This document shows, piece after piece, positions 6,947-14,177 of a stretch of DNA of 34,449 nt. The translations under genes and the position numbers were made by a program. Below the pieces are notes generated by a model. It searched no databases, had not been told where the DNA came from, and saw only the letters and a list, made by a program, of their open reading frames with translations. Source of the stretch: Oscillospiraceae bacterium (GTDB taxonomy: Bacteria; Bacillota; Clostridia; Oscillospirales; Ruminococcaceae); contig JAEDLR010000012.1 of the NCBI GenBank assembly GCA_016295145.1, forward strand, positions 1-34,449, read 5' to 3'. Position 1 is the stretch's first letter, and every line of letters starts with the position of its first letter.

Positions 6947-6982
6947 AAAGAACACTTTCTCATGCAGGAAGTGTTCTTTTTT
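6947..6982 (+). terminator. Rho-independent terminator after the S-box-like leader
   Basis: AAGAACACTT (6948-6957) pairs perfectly with AAGTGTTCTT (6969-6978) and runs into six T. It would end the leader RNA at about 255 nt. Confidence 0.85.
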
Positions 6983-7097
6983 ATTGTCACAGGCAGCCTT
7001 GTTTCCCTATGCCTTGGATATCTTGCACAAAATATATACCTATCCGTTCGGTGCTACCGCCAAAAGCCGAAAAATCGCGCAGATACGAAGAAATCGC

Positions 7098-7126
7098 TTG
7101 ACAACCATAGGAAAATATGGTATACT
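7098..7126 (+). promoter_or_regulatory. Promoter of the riboswitch-ATPase transcript
   Basis: TTGACA and TATACT are 17 bases apart. The spacer holds an inverted repeat, CCATA-N6-TATGG (7105-7120), directly abutting the -10 box; a similar arrangement occurs before queA. Confidence 0.85.
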
Positions 7127-7135
7127 TTCACTTAT

Positions 7136-7253
7136 CGCTGAAAGGGAGTAGCCGCCGAGCTCTGTACATTCTGCTCGGATTTCATTGCGTCAGGTCGCTG
7201 CGTGCCGATACGGTCGCAGCCGCATGAGATAAAATTGGCAAGACTTTCGCTTG
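7136..7253 (+). promoter_or_regulatory. yybP-ykoY manganese riboswitch
   Basis: The hallmark 5' element GAAAGGGAGTAGCC begins at about 7140, and the hallmark 3' element GGCAAGACTTTC ends at about 7249. Between them are a CCGAGC/GCTCGG hairpin (7153-7178) and a second arm with GCGTCAGG. P1 is formed by GC-GAAAG and CTTTC-GC. This is the known yybP-ykoY family, which binds Mn2+ and turns genes on. The P1 3' strand (CTTTCGC) is also part of the 5' arm of the terminator at 7240-7286. P1 formation would therefore block termination, which predicts an ON switch for the ATPase. Confidence 0.87.
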
Positions 7254-7290
7254 CAGTTCCGTGTAAAGGGCACAAGCGGAAGTCTTTTTT
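7240..7290 (+). terminator. Regulated terminator of the manganese riboswitch
   Basis: AAGACTTTCGCTTG (7240-7253) pairs with CAAGCGGAAGTCTT (7273-7286), with a T-T mismatch avoided by G-T pairing, and is followed by T to 7290. It overlaps the last strand of the aptamer, as needed for a transcription switch. Confidence 0.85.
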
Positions 7291-7337
7291 GATTTTAGTG
7301 CCCGCAGCGTATGGAGAAAGGATGGTTTTTTATCACT

Positions 7338-9983
7338 ATGAAGCACTATCTTGTTTCGGCAGAAGAGGTACTGAGAGAGGTCGGCAGCAATGAACTGGGT
7401 CTTTCCCCTGAGGAGGCTGCTGTCCGTTTGCAGAAAAACGGGGCAAACAAATTAGAGGAACCGCCGAAAAAATCGTTGTTGATGCGTTTTCTGGAGCAGT
7501 TCAAGAATCCCATGATTATTGTGCTGTTGGTGGCTGCGGTGGTCTCTGGTATTACAGGCGTGATCGCCGAGGGCAAGCTGGAAGCCGATGTATTTATCAT
7601 TCTGACGGTGGTCATCGCCAATGCCGTTCTGGGTGTGTATCAAGAAAATAAGGCAGAGGCAGCCATCGCTGCATTACAGGCAATGAGTGCTGCCCATAGC
7701 AAAATCCTCCGCGGCGGCGTTGCCATGGTAGTGCCCAGTGCAGAACTGGTGGTGGGTGATATCGTCAATCTGGAGGCAGGCGACAGTGTTCCGGCAGATT
7801 GCCGTATCATTGAAGCTGCCGCACTGAAAGCAGAGGAAGCCGCCCTCACCGGTGAAAGTGTCCCTTCGGAAAAGGCAAGCGATGTGCTCACTGGCGATGA
7901 AGTACCCCTTGGCGACCGCAAAAATATGCTGTATATGGGCTCTACCATTGCATACGGCAGAGCAAAGGCAGTGGTTGTCGCTACGGGTATGCAAACCGAA
8001 ATGGGCAAGATCGCAACGGCAATTGCCACTGCCGAGGACGATGATACGCCTTTGCAGAAAAAGCTCGACCAGCTTAGCAAGATCTTATCCTTTGCGGTGC
8101 TCGGCATCTGCATCTTTATTCTCGGTCTGAATGTGGTCAGAGAATACACGCAGACCCATGCCGTAACACTCCCCTCCTTCCTCGAATCCTTTATGCTGTC
8201 GGTGAGTCTGGCAGTTGCAGCCATCCCCGAAGGACTGGCAGCCGTGGTCACCGTGGTGCTTTCCATCGGTGTCACCAATATGTCCAAGCGCAATGCCATC
8301 ATCCGCAAGCTGACCGCCGTTGAGGCACTGGGCTGTGCAGAGGTCATTTGCAGCGACAAAACAGGTACACTCACCCAGAACAAAATGACCGTTGTCAGAC
8401 ACAGCGGAACCGATGAGCAGCTTCTGGGCAGAGCCATGGCACTGTGCTGCGACGCTGCACTGAATGCCGATGGTACCGTAACAGGCGAGCCCACCGAGGC
8501 AGCCTTGGTAGCATATGCCAATAGGCTGGGTTTGCGCAAATATGAAATGGAAGCGGAAACGCCCCGTACGGCGGAAGCTCCCTTTGATTCCATGCGCAAG
8601 ATGATGTCTACCGTACACGCCAAGCAGGGCGGCGGATTTGTGCAGTATACAAAAGGTGCGCCTGATGAAGCTCTGCGCTGCTGCACCCGCATTCTGGAAA
8701 ACGGTACGGTACGCCCCATGACCGATGCCGACCGCGCCAATATCCTGGCGGAAAACAAGGCAATGGCAGATAACGCATTGCGCGTACTGTTGGCAGCCTA
8801 CCGCGAATATGACGCACTGCCCGATGAGATCAAACCCGAAGCACTGGAAAAAGACCTCATCTACATTGGTCTGACCGGTATGATTGATCCTGTGCGCCCC
8901 GAGGTCAAGCCCGCAATTGATCTTTGCCGCAGCGCAGGCATTCGCCCTGTGATGATTACCGGCGATCACAAGGATACCGCAGTTGCTATTGCAAAGGAAT
9001 TGGGGATTCTCGCAGAGGGGCAACAGGCACTGACCGGTGCAGAGCTGAATGCGATTCCCGATGCGGAATTCGAATCCAGGGTCACCGAGTACAGCGTGTA
9101 TGCCCGTGTGCAGCCCGAGCATAAAGTGCGCATCGTGAATGCGTGGCGCAAGCTTGGCAAAACCACTGCCATGACCGGTGACGGCGTCAATGACGCACCC
9201 TCCATCAAGAGTGCAGATATCGGCGTGGGTATGGGCATCACCGGCACGGATGTTACCAAAAATGTTGCCGATATGGTACTCACCGACGATAACTTTGCAA
9301 CCATCGTCAATGCGGTGGAAGAAGGCAGAAGAATCTACGACAACATCCGCAAGGCGATCCAGTTTCTGCTTTCCAGTAACCTCAGTGAGGTGCTGTGTAT
9401 TCTGGTCGCTACCCTTGGTCTGGGCAGTCTGACAGGCGGCGCGTTCACCATCTTCCAGCCTGTGCACCTGCTGTGGATCAACCTGATCTCCGATACCTTC
9501 CCCGCCATTGCACTGGGCATGGAGCCTGCCGAGCGCGGCATCATGAACCGTAAACCTCGTGACAGCAAGGCGCATATCTTTGCAGAGGGTCTGGGCATCA
9601 ATCTGCTGTGGCAGGGTATTGTCATTGCCGTGCTGACGCTGGCGGCATACGTGATTGGCGCACAGACCAGCCCTGCGGCAGGCGATACCATGGCATTTCT
9701 CACCCTTTCGTTCTGCGAGATGTTCCATGCATGGAATATGCGCAGCCTGTACAACTCGGTGTTCAAGATGCACAGCCACAACAAGGCAATGATCTTCGCC
9801 ATCGGCTTTTCTGTGGTGCTGACTGTGCCGCTGCTGTTCGTTCCGGCACTGCGTTCGCTCTTTTCTCTTGCAGCCCTCACCCCCGCGCAATACCTGATGG
9901 GTGTTGGCCTTGCCGCACTGATCGTTCCGATTGTGGAAATTATCAAGGCGATTGAGCGCAAGGTGATGTTCAAGAACAAGTAA
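7338..9983 (+). CDS. P-type cation-transporting ATPase (calcium/manganese type)
   Basis: This 881-residue pump moves divalent cations out of the cytoplasm using ATP. In order it shows TGES of the actuator domain (residues 171-174), PEGL in M4 (297-300) as in SERCA/PMCA-type Ca2+ ATPases, the phosphorylation motif DKTGTLT (Asp340), the hinge MTGDGVND (612-619) and a C-terminal bundle of membrane helices with LLWINLISD. I chose the ATG at 7338 because MKHYLVSAEEVL matches the usual N-terminus; an in-frame ATG at 7311 would add nine residues and lacks a ribosome site. The ribosome site for 7338 (GAGAAAGGA) is somewhat distant. The upstream yybP-ykoY element argues that Mn2+ is the signal and probably a substrate, as for other ATPases controlled by this riboswitch. 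Transport specificity is inferred. Confidence 0.95.
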   Translation: MKHYLVSAEEVLREVGSNELGLSPEEAAVRLQKNGANKLEEPPKKSLLMRFLEQFKNPMIIVLLVAAVVSGITGVIAEGKLEADVFIILTVVIANAVLGVYQENKAEAAIAALQAMSAAHSKILRGGVAMVVPSAELVVGDIVNLEAGDSVPADCRIIEAAALKAEEAALTGESVPSEKASDVLTGDEVPLGDRKNMLYMGSTIAYGRAKAVVVATGMQTEMGKIATAIATAEDDDTPLQKKLDQLSKILSFAVLGICIFILGLNVVREYTQTHAVTLPSFLESFMLSVSLAVAAIPEGLAAVVTVVLSIGVTNMSKRNAIIRKLTAVEALGCAEVICSDKTGTLTQNKMTVVRHSGTDEQLLGRAMALCCDAALNADGTVTGEPTEAALVAYANRLGLRKYEMEAETPRTAEAPFDSMRKMMSTVHAKQGGGFVQYTKGAPDEALRCCTRILENGTVRPMTDADRANILAENKAMADNALRVLLAAYREYDALPDEIKPEALEKDLIYIGLTGMIDPVRPEVKPAIDLCRSAGIRPVMITGDHKDTAVAIAKELGILAEGQQALTGAELNAIPDAEFESRVTEYSVYARVQPEHKVRIVNAWRKLGKTTAMTGDGVNDAPSIKSADIGVGMGITGTDVTKNVADMVLTDDNFATIVNAVEEGRRIYDNIRKAIQFLLSSNLSEVLCILVATLGLGSLTGGAFTIFQPVHLLWINLISDTFPAIALGMEPAERGIMNRKPRDSKAHIFAEGLGINLLWQGIVIAVLTLAAYVIGAQTSPAAGDTMAFLTLSFCEMFHAWNMRSLYNSVFKMHSHNKAMIFAIGFSVVLTVPLLFVPALRSLFSLAALTPAQYLMGVGLAALIVPIVEIIKAIERKVMFKNK

Positions 9984-10000
9984 TGTTTCGTGACTGCATA

Positions 10001-10036
10001 AAAGCCGCTTTTGATTTTCTTGTCAAAAGTGGCTTT
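10001..10036 (+). terminator. Terminator-like hairpin after the ATPase gene
   Basis: A 14-bp stem, AAAGCCGCTTTTGA with TCAAAAGTGGCTTT (one G-T pair), lies 18 bases after the ATPase stop. The T-tract is short (TTTGCGC), so termination may be partial. Confidence 0.65.
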
Positions 10037-10052
10037 GCGCTTGCTTACGATA

Positions 10053-10081
10053 TTGACTCTTGATGTAAGTGGTGTTATAAT
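10053..10081 (+). promoter_or_regulatory. Promoter of the methyltransferase gene
   Basis: TTGACT and TATAAT are 17 bases apart. The start of transcription would be near 10088, which rules out the longer reading frame that begins at 10011. Confidence 0.8.
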
Positions 10082-10121
10082 AAGCAGACTGATAAATCGG
10101 AATTTGATGGAGTCTAATGAG

Positions 10122-10916
10122 ATGGACAATGTAAATAAGACACTATATATCCCACTCTATGGAAAAGCCTATGTGAGCAGAAAAGGGATTATCCTGCAAG
10201 ATATGAAAGCGGAAGAAATATGGGAAAAGGAAGGATTTCCGCTTAAGGGGAAGTCTAAATCAAAATGGCTTGCTTACTATATGGGAATGCGTTCGGCAGT
10301 ATTTGATGCGTGGTTGAAAAAGCAGATGGCTGCCACTGAAAATCCGCTTGTTATTCATATTGGTTGTGGTATGGATAGCAGGATTATTCGAGTTGAACCA
10401 AAGAATCTTTTATGGTATGATGTAGATTTTCCTGATGTGATCAGGGAGCGTAAACGCTATTATTCTGAGAGCGAATATTATCATATGCTTTCGGCAGATG
10501 TAAGAGATTCTGAGTGGATTGGAAACATACCTGAAGTTGAAAATGCCATTATTGTGATGGAAGGGGTGAGTATGTATATTCATCCAGATGAATTGAAACG
10601 ACTGTTGAGAACTATAAGAAACCATTTTTCCAATATTCGCATTCTGATGGACTGTTACACGGTTTTCTCAGCTCAAATATCAAAGTATCAAAACCCCATT
10701 AATGATGTGGGAGTGGCAACTGTATACGGCGTAGATGAACCAAGGTTACTGGAAGTGAACACTGGATTATCCTTTGTGCAAGAGCATGAGATGGCGCCAG
10801 AAACTTTGATAGAGGAATTGCAAGGTATGGAAAGGGCAATTTTTAGGAAGGTTTATGCAGGGAACGTATCCAAAAAGATGTATCGATTGTACGAGTTCAA
10901 AAGCGTAACAGATTAA
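10122..10916 (+). CDS. LCM-family SAM-dependent methyltransferase
   Basis: The 264-residue protein belongs to the leucine carboxyl methyltransferase-like (LCM, TcmP/Ppm1-type) class I methyltransferases. It shows HIGCGMDSR (residues 79-87) for SAM binding, WYDVDFPDVIRERK (the family's DLP-like acidic loop) and VMEGVSMYI, the usual post-motif strand. Bacterial members methylate carboxyl or hydroxyl groups of small molecules, often in natural-product pathways; the substrate here is unknown. The start at ATG 10122 follows GGAG at 9 bases and lies downstream of the promoter. Codon choice is clearly AT-richer (many ATA, TTA, AAA and TAT codons) than the flanking genes, and the gene is monocistronic between its own promoter and terminator. 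Both facts fit recent acquisition. Confidence 0.85.
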   Translation: MDNVNKTLYIPLYGKAYVSRKGIILQDMKAEEIWEKEGFPLKGKSKSKWLAYYMGMRSAVFDAWLKKQMAATENPLVIHIGCGMDSRIIRVEPKNLLWYDVDFPDVIRERKRYYSESEYYHMLSADVRDSEWIGNIPEVENAIIVMEGVSMYIHPDELKRLLRTIRNHFSNIRILMDCYTVFSAQISKYQNPINDVGVATVYGVDEPRLLEVNTGLSFVQEHEMAPETLIEELQGMERAIFRKVYAGNVSKKMYRLYEFKSVTD

Positions 10917-10950
10917 CAAGTTCTGTTTTGCCGAACTGCATATAAAACAT

Positions 10951-10988
10951 AATCCTGAGAAGTTTTCGATTCTCAGGATTTTCTTCTT
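10951..10988 (+). terminator. Rho-independent terminator
   Basis: AATCCTGAGAA (10951-10961) pairs perfectly with TTCTCAGGATT (10970-10980), followed by a T-rich tail. It ends the methyltransferase transcript. Confidence 0.85.
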
Positions 10989-11050
10989 TATGGCTACCCG
11001 TCTTTTTGCGTTTTCGTGACACGGCAATGCAGGAAAATCCAATGCGGTAC

Positions 11051-11079
11051 TTGACAAACAGCCGAAATTGTGGTATCAT
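11051..11079 (+). promoter_or_regulatory. Promoter of the zinc operon
   Basis: TTGACA (11051-11056) and TATCAT (11074-11079) are 17 bases apart, about 50 bases before the Fur-family start codon. Confidence 0.8.
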
Positions 11080-11088
11080 AAATTTGAT

Positions 11089-11107
11089 ATTGAATCTCAT
11101 TTTCAAT
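11089..11107 (+). promoter_or_regulatory. Candidate Zur/Fur operator
   Basis: The perfect inverted repeat ATTGAA-N7-TTCAAT lies just downstream of the -10 box, covering the likely transcription start. Its position suits repression by the Fur-family protein encoded next; binding is inferred. Confidence 0.55.
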
Positions 11108-11128
11108 TTGATGAAAGGGCGTGACTCT

Positions 11129-11602
11129 ATGGAAGAAAAAACAACAGGATATCAGACCAAGCAGAAAGCACGTATCCTATCGTATTTTGAAGCGCACCCC
11201 GACCGCCATTTCACCGCCGCAGAAATCGTACAGGCAATGGTTGCCGACGGCGCACCCATCGGGGCGGCAACAGTTTACCGCCAACTGGATCGACTGGAGC
11301 AGGGCGGTTTGCTGCGCCGGTATATCACCGATGACCGCAGTTCCGCTTGCTGGCAATATGGCGGTGAGGCGGCAAAGGCTGGCACCTGCCACGCCCATTT
11401 TCACCTGAAATGCACTGCGTGCGGCGTGCTGATTCATTTGGATTGCGACCATCTTGCGGAGATTACCGCACATTTGCAAAACGACCACGGCTTTACCGTT
11501 GCGCCGGAACGCACCACATTCTACGGCATATGCAAACAGTGCAGTACCAGCAGTACCAGCAGTACCAGCAGTACCAGCAGCACCAAATCTGCCCCACGAT
11601 AA
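11129..11602 (+). CDS. zur: Fur-family zinc regulator (probable Zur)
   Basis: This 157-residue DNA-binding repressor has an N-terminal winged helix (TAAEIVQAM and IGAATVYRQLDRLEQGGLL). The metal domain is His/Cys-rich (HAHFHLKC), with structural zinc pairs C95/C98 (CTAC) and C135/C138 (CKQC). Because the next three genes encode a zinc-type ABC importer, Zur is the best guess; Fur or PerR cannot be excluded by sequence alone. I chose ATG 11129, which has AAAGGG about 11 bases upstream. The C-terminus is unusual: after the last CxxC it carries a Ser/Thr tail encoded by 9-bp tandem repeats. The stop is 16 bases before znuA, so the genes are one operon. Confidence 0.9.
   Translation: MEEKTTGYQTKQKARILSYFEAHPDRHFTAAEIVQAMVADGAPIGAATVYRQLDRLEQGGLLRRYITDDRSSACWQYGGEAAKAGTCHAHFHLKCTACGVLIHLDCDHLAEITAHLQNDHGFTVAPERTTFYGICKQCSTSSTSSTSSTSSTKSAPR
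11542..11586 (+). repeat. Tandem 9-bp repeat in the 3' end of the Fur-family gene
   Basis: Four perfect copies of CAGTACCAG (11542-11577) are followed by a diverged copy, CAGCACCAA. They encode an STS-type repeat immediately after the CKQC zinc knuckle. The unit is a multiple of three, so copy-number change would alter tail length without breaking the frame. Confidence 0.95.
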
Positions 11603-11618
11603 TCAGAAAGGATCCCAC

Positions 11619-12572
11619 ATGATGCAATTGTTGAAAAAATTTGCCGCACTTTGTGCAGCAGCCATGCTATGCACGTCAGTCCTTTTCGGCTGCGATTCCA
11701 CACAAACGGATGAAGAAACGCTGACCGTTGTGGCAACCGTTTACCCAAGCTACGATTTCGCATTGCAACTGACCGAGCATTTCGATGTGCAGTGCAATGT
11801 CAAATTGCTGCTGACGCCTGGTGGCGAAAGCCATTCCTATGAACCTTCCCCTGCCGATGTGGCAGCAATTCAAAGCTGCGATTTGTTTTTGTATATCGGC
11901 GGTGCATCTGAAGTGTGGGTTGAGGATCTGCTGAAAACGCGCAGTGATAAGGCAAATCTGCGGCTGATGGATTACGTCACGCCGATTGCCACCACCCACG
12001 ATCACGAGGAACACGATCATGACATTGACGCGGCAAGTGTTGCAGAGTATGATGAGCATATCTGGACGGCACCACGCAATGCTGTTGCCATGACAGAAGC
12101 GATCGCAGACAAAATTGCAGCACTTTCTCCCGAAAATGCAGCGGTGTGTGAACAGAATGCAGAGACGCTATGCGCGGAATTCAAACGGCTGGATACCGAA
12201 TACCGCGCCCTTGCCGATACTGCCGCAGACAAGCCACTGGTGTTCGGCGACAGATTTCCGTTTTTGTATCTGGCAGAAGCTTATGGCTTTGCCTACGAAG
12301 CTGCATTTACAGGCTGCACCAGTGATACGGATGCATCTGCGGCAACCCTTTCCGCTCTGATCGCGACGGTCAAGGAAAAACAAATCGGCACCGTGTTCTA
12401 TCTGGAAAACTCCTCCCGCAAAATTGCCGATGCAATCTGTGAGGCAACCGGTGCAGAAGCCGCCATGCTGCATTCCTGCAATAATGTGACCCGTGAAGAA
12501 TTTGAAAGCGGCAAGCATTTTCAGGCATTTGTGCAAGAAAACCTCACCGTGCTCAAGGAGGCGTTGCAGTAA
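11619..12572 (+). CDS. znuA: Zinc ABC transporter substrate-binding lipoprotein
   Basis: The 317-residue lipoprotein captures zinc outside the membrane and passes it to the ZnuB channel. A lipoprotein signal peptide ends in LFGC (Cys25). The mature part is a cluster A-I solute-binding fold: TVVATVYPSYDFA, the metal-binding GGESHSYEPSPAD, a His/Asp loop (HDHEEHDHDID, about residues 128-138) typical of zinc rather than manganese proteins, and DEHIWTAPRNAV. The usual third histidine region reads GDRFPFLYL, as in many Clostridia members. The start is the first of two adjacent ATGs, with AGAAAGGA upstream. Codons continue tightly into znuC. Confidence 0.93.
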   Translation: MMQLLKKFAALCAAAMLCTSVLFGCDSTQTDEETLTVVATVYPSYDFALQLTEHFDVQCNVKLLLTPGGESHSYEPSPADVAAIQSCDLFLYIGGASEVWVEDLLKTRSDKANLRLMDYVTPIATTHDHEEHDHDIDAASVAEYDEHIWTAPRNAVAMTEAIADKIAALSPENAAVCEQNAETLCAEFKRLDTEYRALADTAADKPLVFGDRFPFLYLAEAYGFAYEAAFTGCTSDTDASAATLSALIATVKEKQIGTVFYLENSSRKIADAICEATGAEAAMLHSCNNVTREEFESGKHFQAFVQENLTVLKEALQ

Positions 12573-12573
12573 T

Positions 12574-13320
12574 ATGGCATATCTTTCCTGCGAGAATGTG
12601 ACTTTGCGCTATGAATCCACCACGGTACTGGAGCACCTCAGCTTTTCAGTGCAAAAAGGCGATTATCTTTGCATTGTGGGCGAAAACGGTTCGGGCAAAA
12701 GTACCCTGATGAAATGTCTGCTGGGGCTGAAAGCCGCCGATGAGGGCAGGCTGATCCTGGGGGACGGCTTGAAGCGCAGTGAGATCGGCTATCTGCCGCA
12801 GCAAAGTATGATTCAGCGTGATTTTCCTGCATCGGTGCGCGAAGTGGTGCTTTCAGGCTGCTTGAACAGTCGTAAACTGCACCCCTTTTATACCAAACAA
12901 GACCGCGCCCGTGCGGAGGAGCAGATGAAGTGTATGCGCATCACCGAACTTGCTGACCGCTGCTACCGTGAACTTTCCGGCGGGCAGCAACAGCGCGTTC
13001 TGCTGGCAAGAGCCCTTTGCGCCACCAAAAAGCTCCTGCTTCTGGATGAGCCTGCCACAGGCCTTGACCCACTGGTGACCACTGAACTTTACGGTATTCT
13101 GGAGCATCTGCACCGTGACCACGGCATTACGGTCATTATGGTTACACATGATGTGGAATGTGCGCTGCGCCATGCAAAATCCATTCTGCACATTGGCAAA
13201 AAGGAAAGCTTTTTCGGCTCCTGCGCAGATTATCTGCAAAGCGATGCAGGCAAAGCCTTTGTGGATATCGAATGCTGCGTGGGATGCGTCGATTCTCATC
13301 AGGAGGTGTGCGACCCATGA
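12574..13320 (+). CDS. znuC: Zinc ABC transporter ATP-binding protein
   Basis: The 248-residue ATPase drives zinc import with ZnuB. It shows Walker A GENGSGKST (residues 36-44), the Q-loop in YLPQQS, signature LSGGQQQRV (from residue 134), Walker B LLLLDEPATGLDP and the switch histidine in VTHDVE. Its ATG lies one base after the znuA stop, and its ribosome site AAGGAGG is inside the end of znuA. The C-terminal 30 residues are cysteine-rich (CCVGCVDSH), which is unusual for the family and could bind metal, though this is speculative. Its stop overlaps the znuB start. Confidence 0.95.
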   Translation: MAYLSCENVTLRYESTTVLEHLSFSVQKGDYLCIVGENGSGKSTLMKCLLGLKAADEGRLILGDGLKRSEIGYLPQQSMIQRDFPASVREVVLSGCLNSRKLHPFYTKQDRARAEEQMKCMRITELADRCYRELSGGQQQRVLLARALCATKKLLLLDEPATGLDPLVTTELYGILEHLHRDHGITVIMVTHDVECALRHAKSILHIGKKESFFGSCADYLQSDAGKAFVDIECCVGCVDSHQEVCDP

Positions 13321-14177
13321 ATGATCTTTCTGCATTTTTTACCCCGGAATATCTCTCGGTGATTTTGCTGCCTGCCCTGATCGCAGGAGTTGCAGTCAGC
13401 CTGTGTGCCAGTTTTTTGGGCGTAAGCCTTGTGCTCAAACGCTGCTCCATGATCGGTGACGGACTTTCTCATGTGGGCTACGGCACGCTCTGCATTGCCG
13501 TTGCTATGGGGTGGGCACCCATGCAGGTCACCATTCCCGTGGTAATTGTTGCAGCGTATATTTTGCTGCGCCTCTCTGAAAGCAGCCGTATGCGTGGCGA
13601 TACGGCGATCGCGCTATTCTCTACATCGGCAATGGCTGTGGGCATTCTGGTATCGTCAAAGGCAAATCTTACCACCGATGTGAGCCATTATATGTTCGGC
13701 AGCATTCTGACCATGTCAAAAAGCGAGGTCATCCTCAGCGTCATCTTAAGCATCTGCGTGTTGTTGGTGTATGTCCTCTTTTACGATAAGATCTTTGCCG
13801 TAACCTTCGATGAAAACTTCGCAAGGGCAACGGGGCTGAATGTCCGCTTTTATAATCTGCTGATCGCCGTGCTGACAGCCGTAACCGTGGTGCTTGGCAT
13901 GATGCTGATGGGTGCGCTGCTGATCTCCAGCCTGATGATTTTTCCTGCTGCCACCGCCATGCGTCTGTGCAAGAGCTTCCGTCATGTGGTGGTGACTTCT
14001 GTCATCGTTTCGGTGAGCTGCTTTTTACTGGGTCTGCTGCTTTCCCTGTGGATGGATGCAGCGGTAGGCGCAAGCGTCATTATCATGAATCTGGCGATGT
14101 ATCTGATCGCAACGTTCGTGAATCTGATACAGAACCGCCGTATCCGCAACCGCGAAGCGCAGGAGACGCGCCCATGA
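13317..14177 (+). CDS. znuB: Zinc ABC transporter permease
   Basis: The 286-residue integral membrane protein forms the metal channel. It belongs to the ABC-3 permease family, with about eight hydrophobic helices, SLCASFLGVSLVLKRCSMIGDGLSH near the N-terminus in pieces typical of the family, and the GMMLMGALLISSLMIFP helix. I chose the ATG at 13317, which overlaps the znuC stop as ATGA and has AGGAGG 8 bases upstream. A longer upstream frame lies inside znuC and is not real. The stop overlaps the next start as ATGA. Confidence 0.94.
   Translation: MNDLSAFFTPEYLSVILLPALIAGVAVSLCASFLGVSLVLKRCSMIGDGLSHVGYGTLCIAVAMGWAPMQVTIPVVIVAAYILLRLSESSRMRGDTAIALFSTSAMAVGILVSSKANLTTDVSHYMFGSILTMSKSEVILSVILSICVLLVYVLFYDKIFAVTFDENFARATGLNVRFYNLLIAVLTAVTVVLGMMLMGALLISSLMIFPAATAMRLCKSFRHVVVTSVIVSVSCFLLGLLLSLWMDAAVGASVIIMNLAMYLIATFVNLIQNRRIRNREAQETRP

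Noticed and set aside
6833..7141. 102-residue frame with a hydrophobic segment after the S-box-like leader
   Set aside because: It runs through the aptamer 3' half and the perfect terminator at 6947-6982 and has no good ribosome site. The inner ATG at 6962 lies in the terminator loop.
8085..9890. 601-residue frame antisense to the P-type ATPase
   Set aside because: The His/Cys/Gln-rich composition is typical of the complement of a GC-rich gene. The opposite strand is a complete, conserved ATPase.
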